Source: Candidatus Nitrosopolaris nunavutensis (GTDB taxonomy: Archaea; Thermoproteota; Nitrososphaeria; Nitrososphaerales; Nitrososphaeraceae). Taken from it: a DNA stretch of 5,986 nucleotides. Made by a program: the position numbers and the translations under genes. The stretch is taken from positions 1 through 5,986 of the forward strand of contig DAOM01000021.1 of NCBI GenBank assembly GCA_002501855.1, in the 5' to 3' direction. The number at the start of each line of letters is the position of its first letter. Position 1 is the stretch's first letter. Under the pieces are notes generated by a model. The model saw only the letters and a program-made list of their open reading frames with translations. It was not told the DNA's origin and did not search any database. Of this stretch, positions 5,749 to 5,986 are shown in pieces.

Positions 5749-5986
5749 ATGTTTACCTACAAATGGATTATCAATATAGATAAAGAAAATCTAAATTTAG
5801 TCAAAGTATTTCTAATTGCAGGAATACAGATAAGACATGTAAAAAATATGCCACCAATGAATTTTGGTGTTTCAGACAAAGAAATGGCAGCAACAATAGA
5901 AAAGATGGATGGTGGTAAGATGAGTCAGAGTTTCCTAATCAGTAATGAGCCTCTCTATAGCAACCACTTTAATTCTTTGTTTGACG
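5749..5986 (+). CDS. Signal-transduction sensor domain protein, incomplete at the window end and probably at its N-terminus
   Basis: 79 codons from ATG 5749 run to the window edge without a stop. The product reads YKWIINIDKENLNLVKVFL, IAGIQIRHVKNMPPMNFG, VSDKEMAATIEKMDGG and SFLISNEPLYSNHFNSLFD. I recognise this wording from the N-terminal sensory region of thaumarchaeal signalling proteins, often histidine kinases; the kinase core would lie beyond the window. In those proteins the block I see is preceded by about 100 residues; here only MFT comes before YKWIINID. The same frame is open again upstream (5590-5721) past a TAA at 5722-5724, so the N-terminus may be cut by a nonsense mutation or lost. 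No TATA element stands at the right distance before 5749. Ligand unknown. Family moderately sure; intactness doubtful. Confidence 0.55.
   Translation, partial: MFTYKWIINIDKENLNLVKVFLIAGIQIRHVKNMPPMNFGVSDKEMAATIEKMDGGKMSQSFLISNEPLYSNHFNSLFD

Overview
The window looks like chromosomal DNA of an ammonia-oxidising archaeon (Nitrososphaerota, formerly Thaumarchaeota; probably the Nitrososphaera/Nitrosocosmicus side). It is AT-rich. Several genes have archaeal TATA elements 25-35 bases before the start and almost no leader. It encodes a membrane-anchored plastocyanin-like copper protein and an Asn-rich exported protein, and ends in a sensor domain whose wording (KNMPPMNFGVSDKE, LISNEPLY) I recall from thaumarchaeal signalling proteins. 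This assignment rests on recognition, not on a search.

Layout. Bases 3-233 (+) hold part of a nicotinate phosphoribosyltransferase that loses homology near base 158. Facing it (329-655, -) is a Cas4/RecB-like PD-(D/E)XK nuclease with an in-frame stop and a later frame break; both look like relics meeting at one rearrangement point. Next come an OsmC-type peroxidase-like gene (684-1214, -) and, divergently, a small winged-helix regulator (1443-1865, +). A large FAD-dependent CoA-disulfide-reductase-like gene (2035-3432, +) follows. The 485 bases after it look empty but contain a small minus-strand gene (3522-3712) split by a one-base frameshift in an A run, preceded by two palindromes sharing a ten-base sequence. 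Then two minus-strand genes for cell-surface proteins follow: a type 1 copper protein (3918-4475) and an exported protein of unknown function (4592-5293). A gene-poor stretch (5294-5748) carries a 23-base echo of the 3' end of the winged-helix gene. A sensor-domain gene (5749 onward, +) runs off the window and seems to lack its N-terminal part.

How the parts may work together (inference). The OsmC-like protein, the single-cysteine disulfide reductase and the regulator between them would fit a thiol/peroxide redox cluster. The two surface proteins are separate units. The clearest theme is gene decay: four coding regions carry a lesion or a missing end. I see no CRISPR array, tRNA, rRNA or recognisable transposase.
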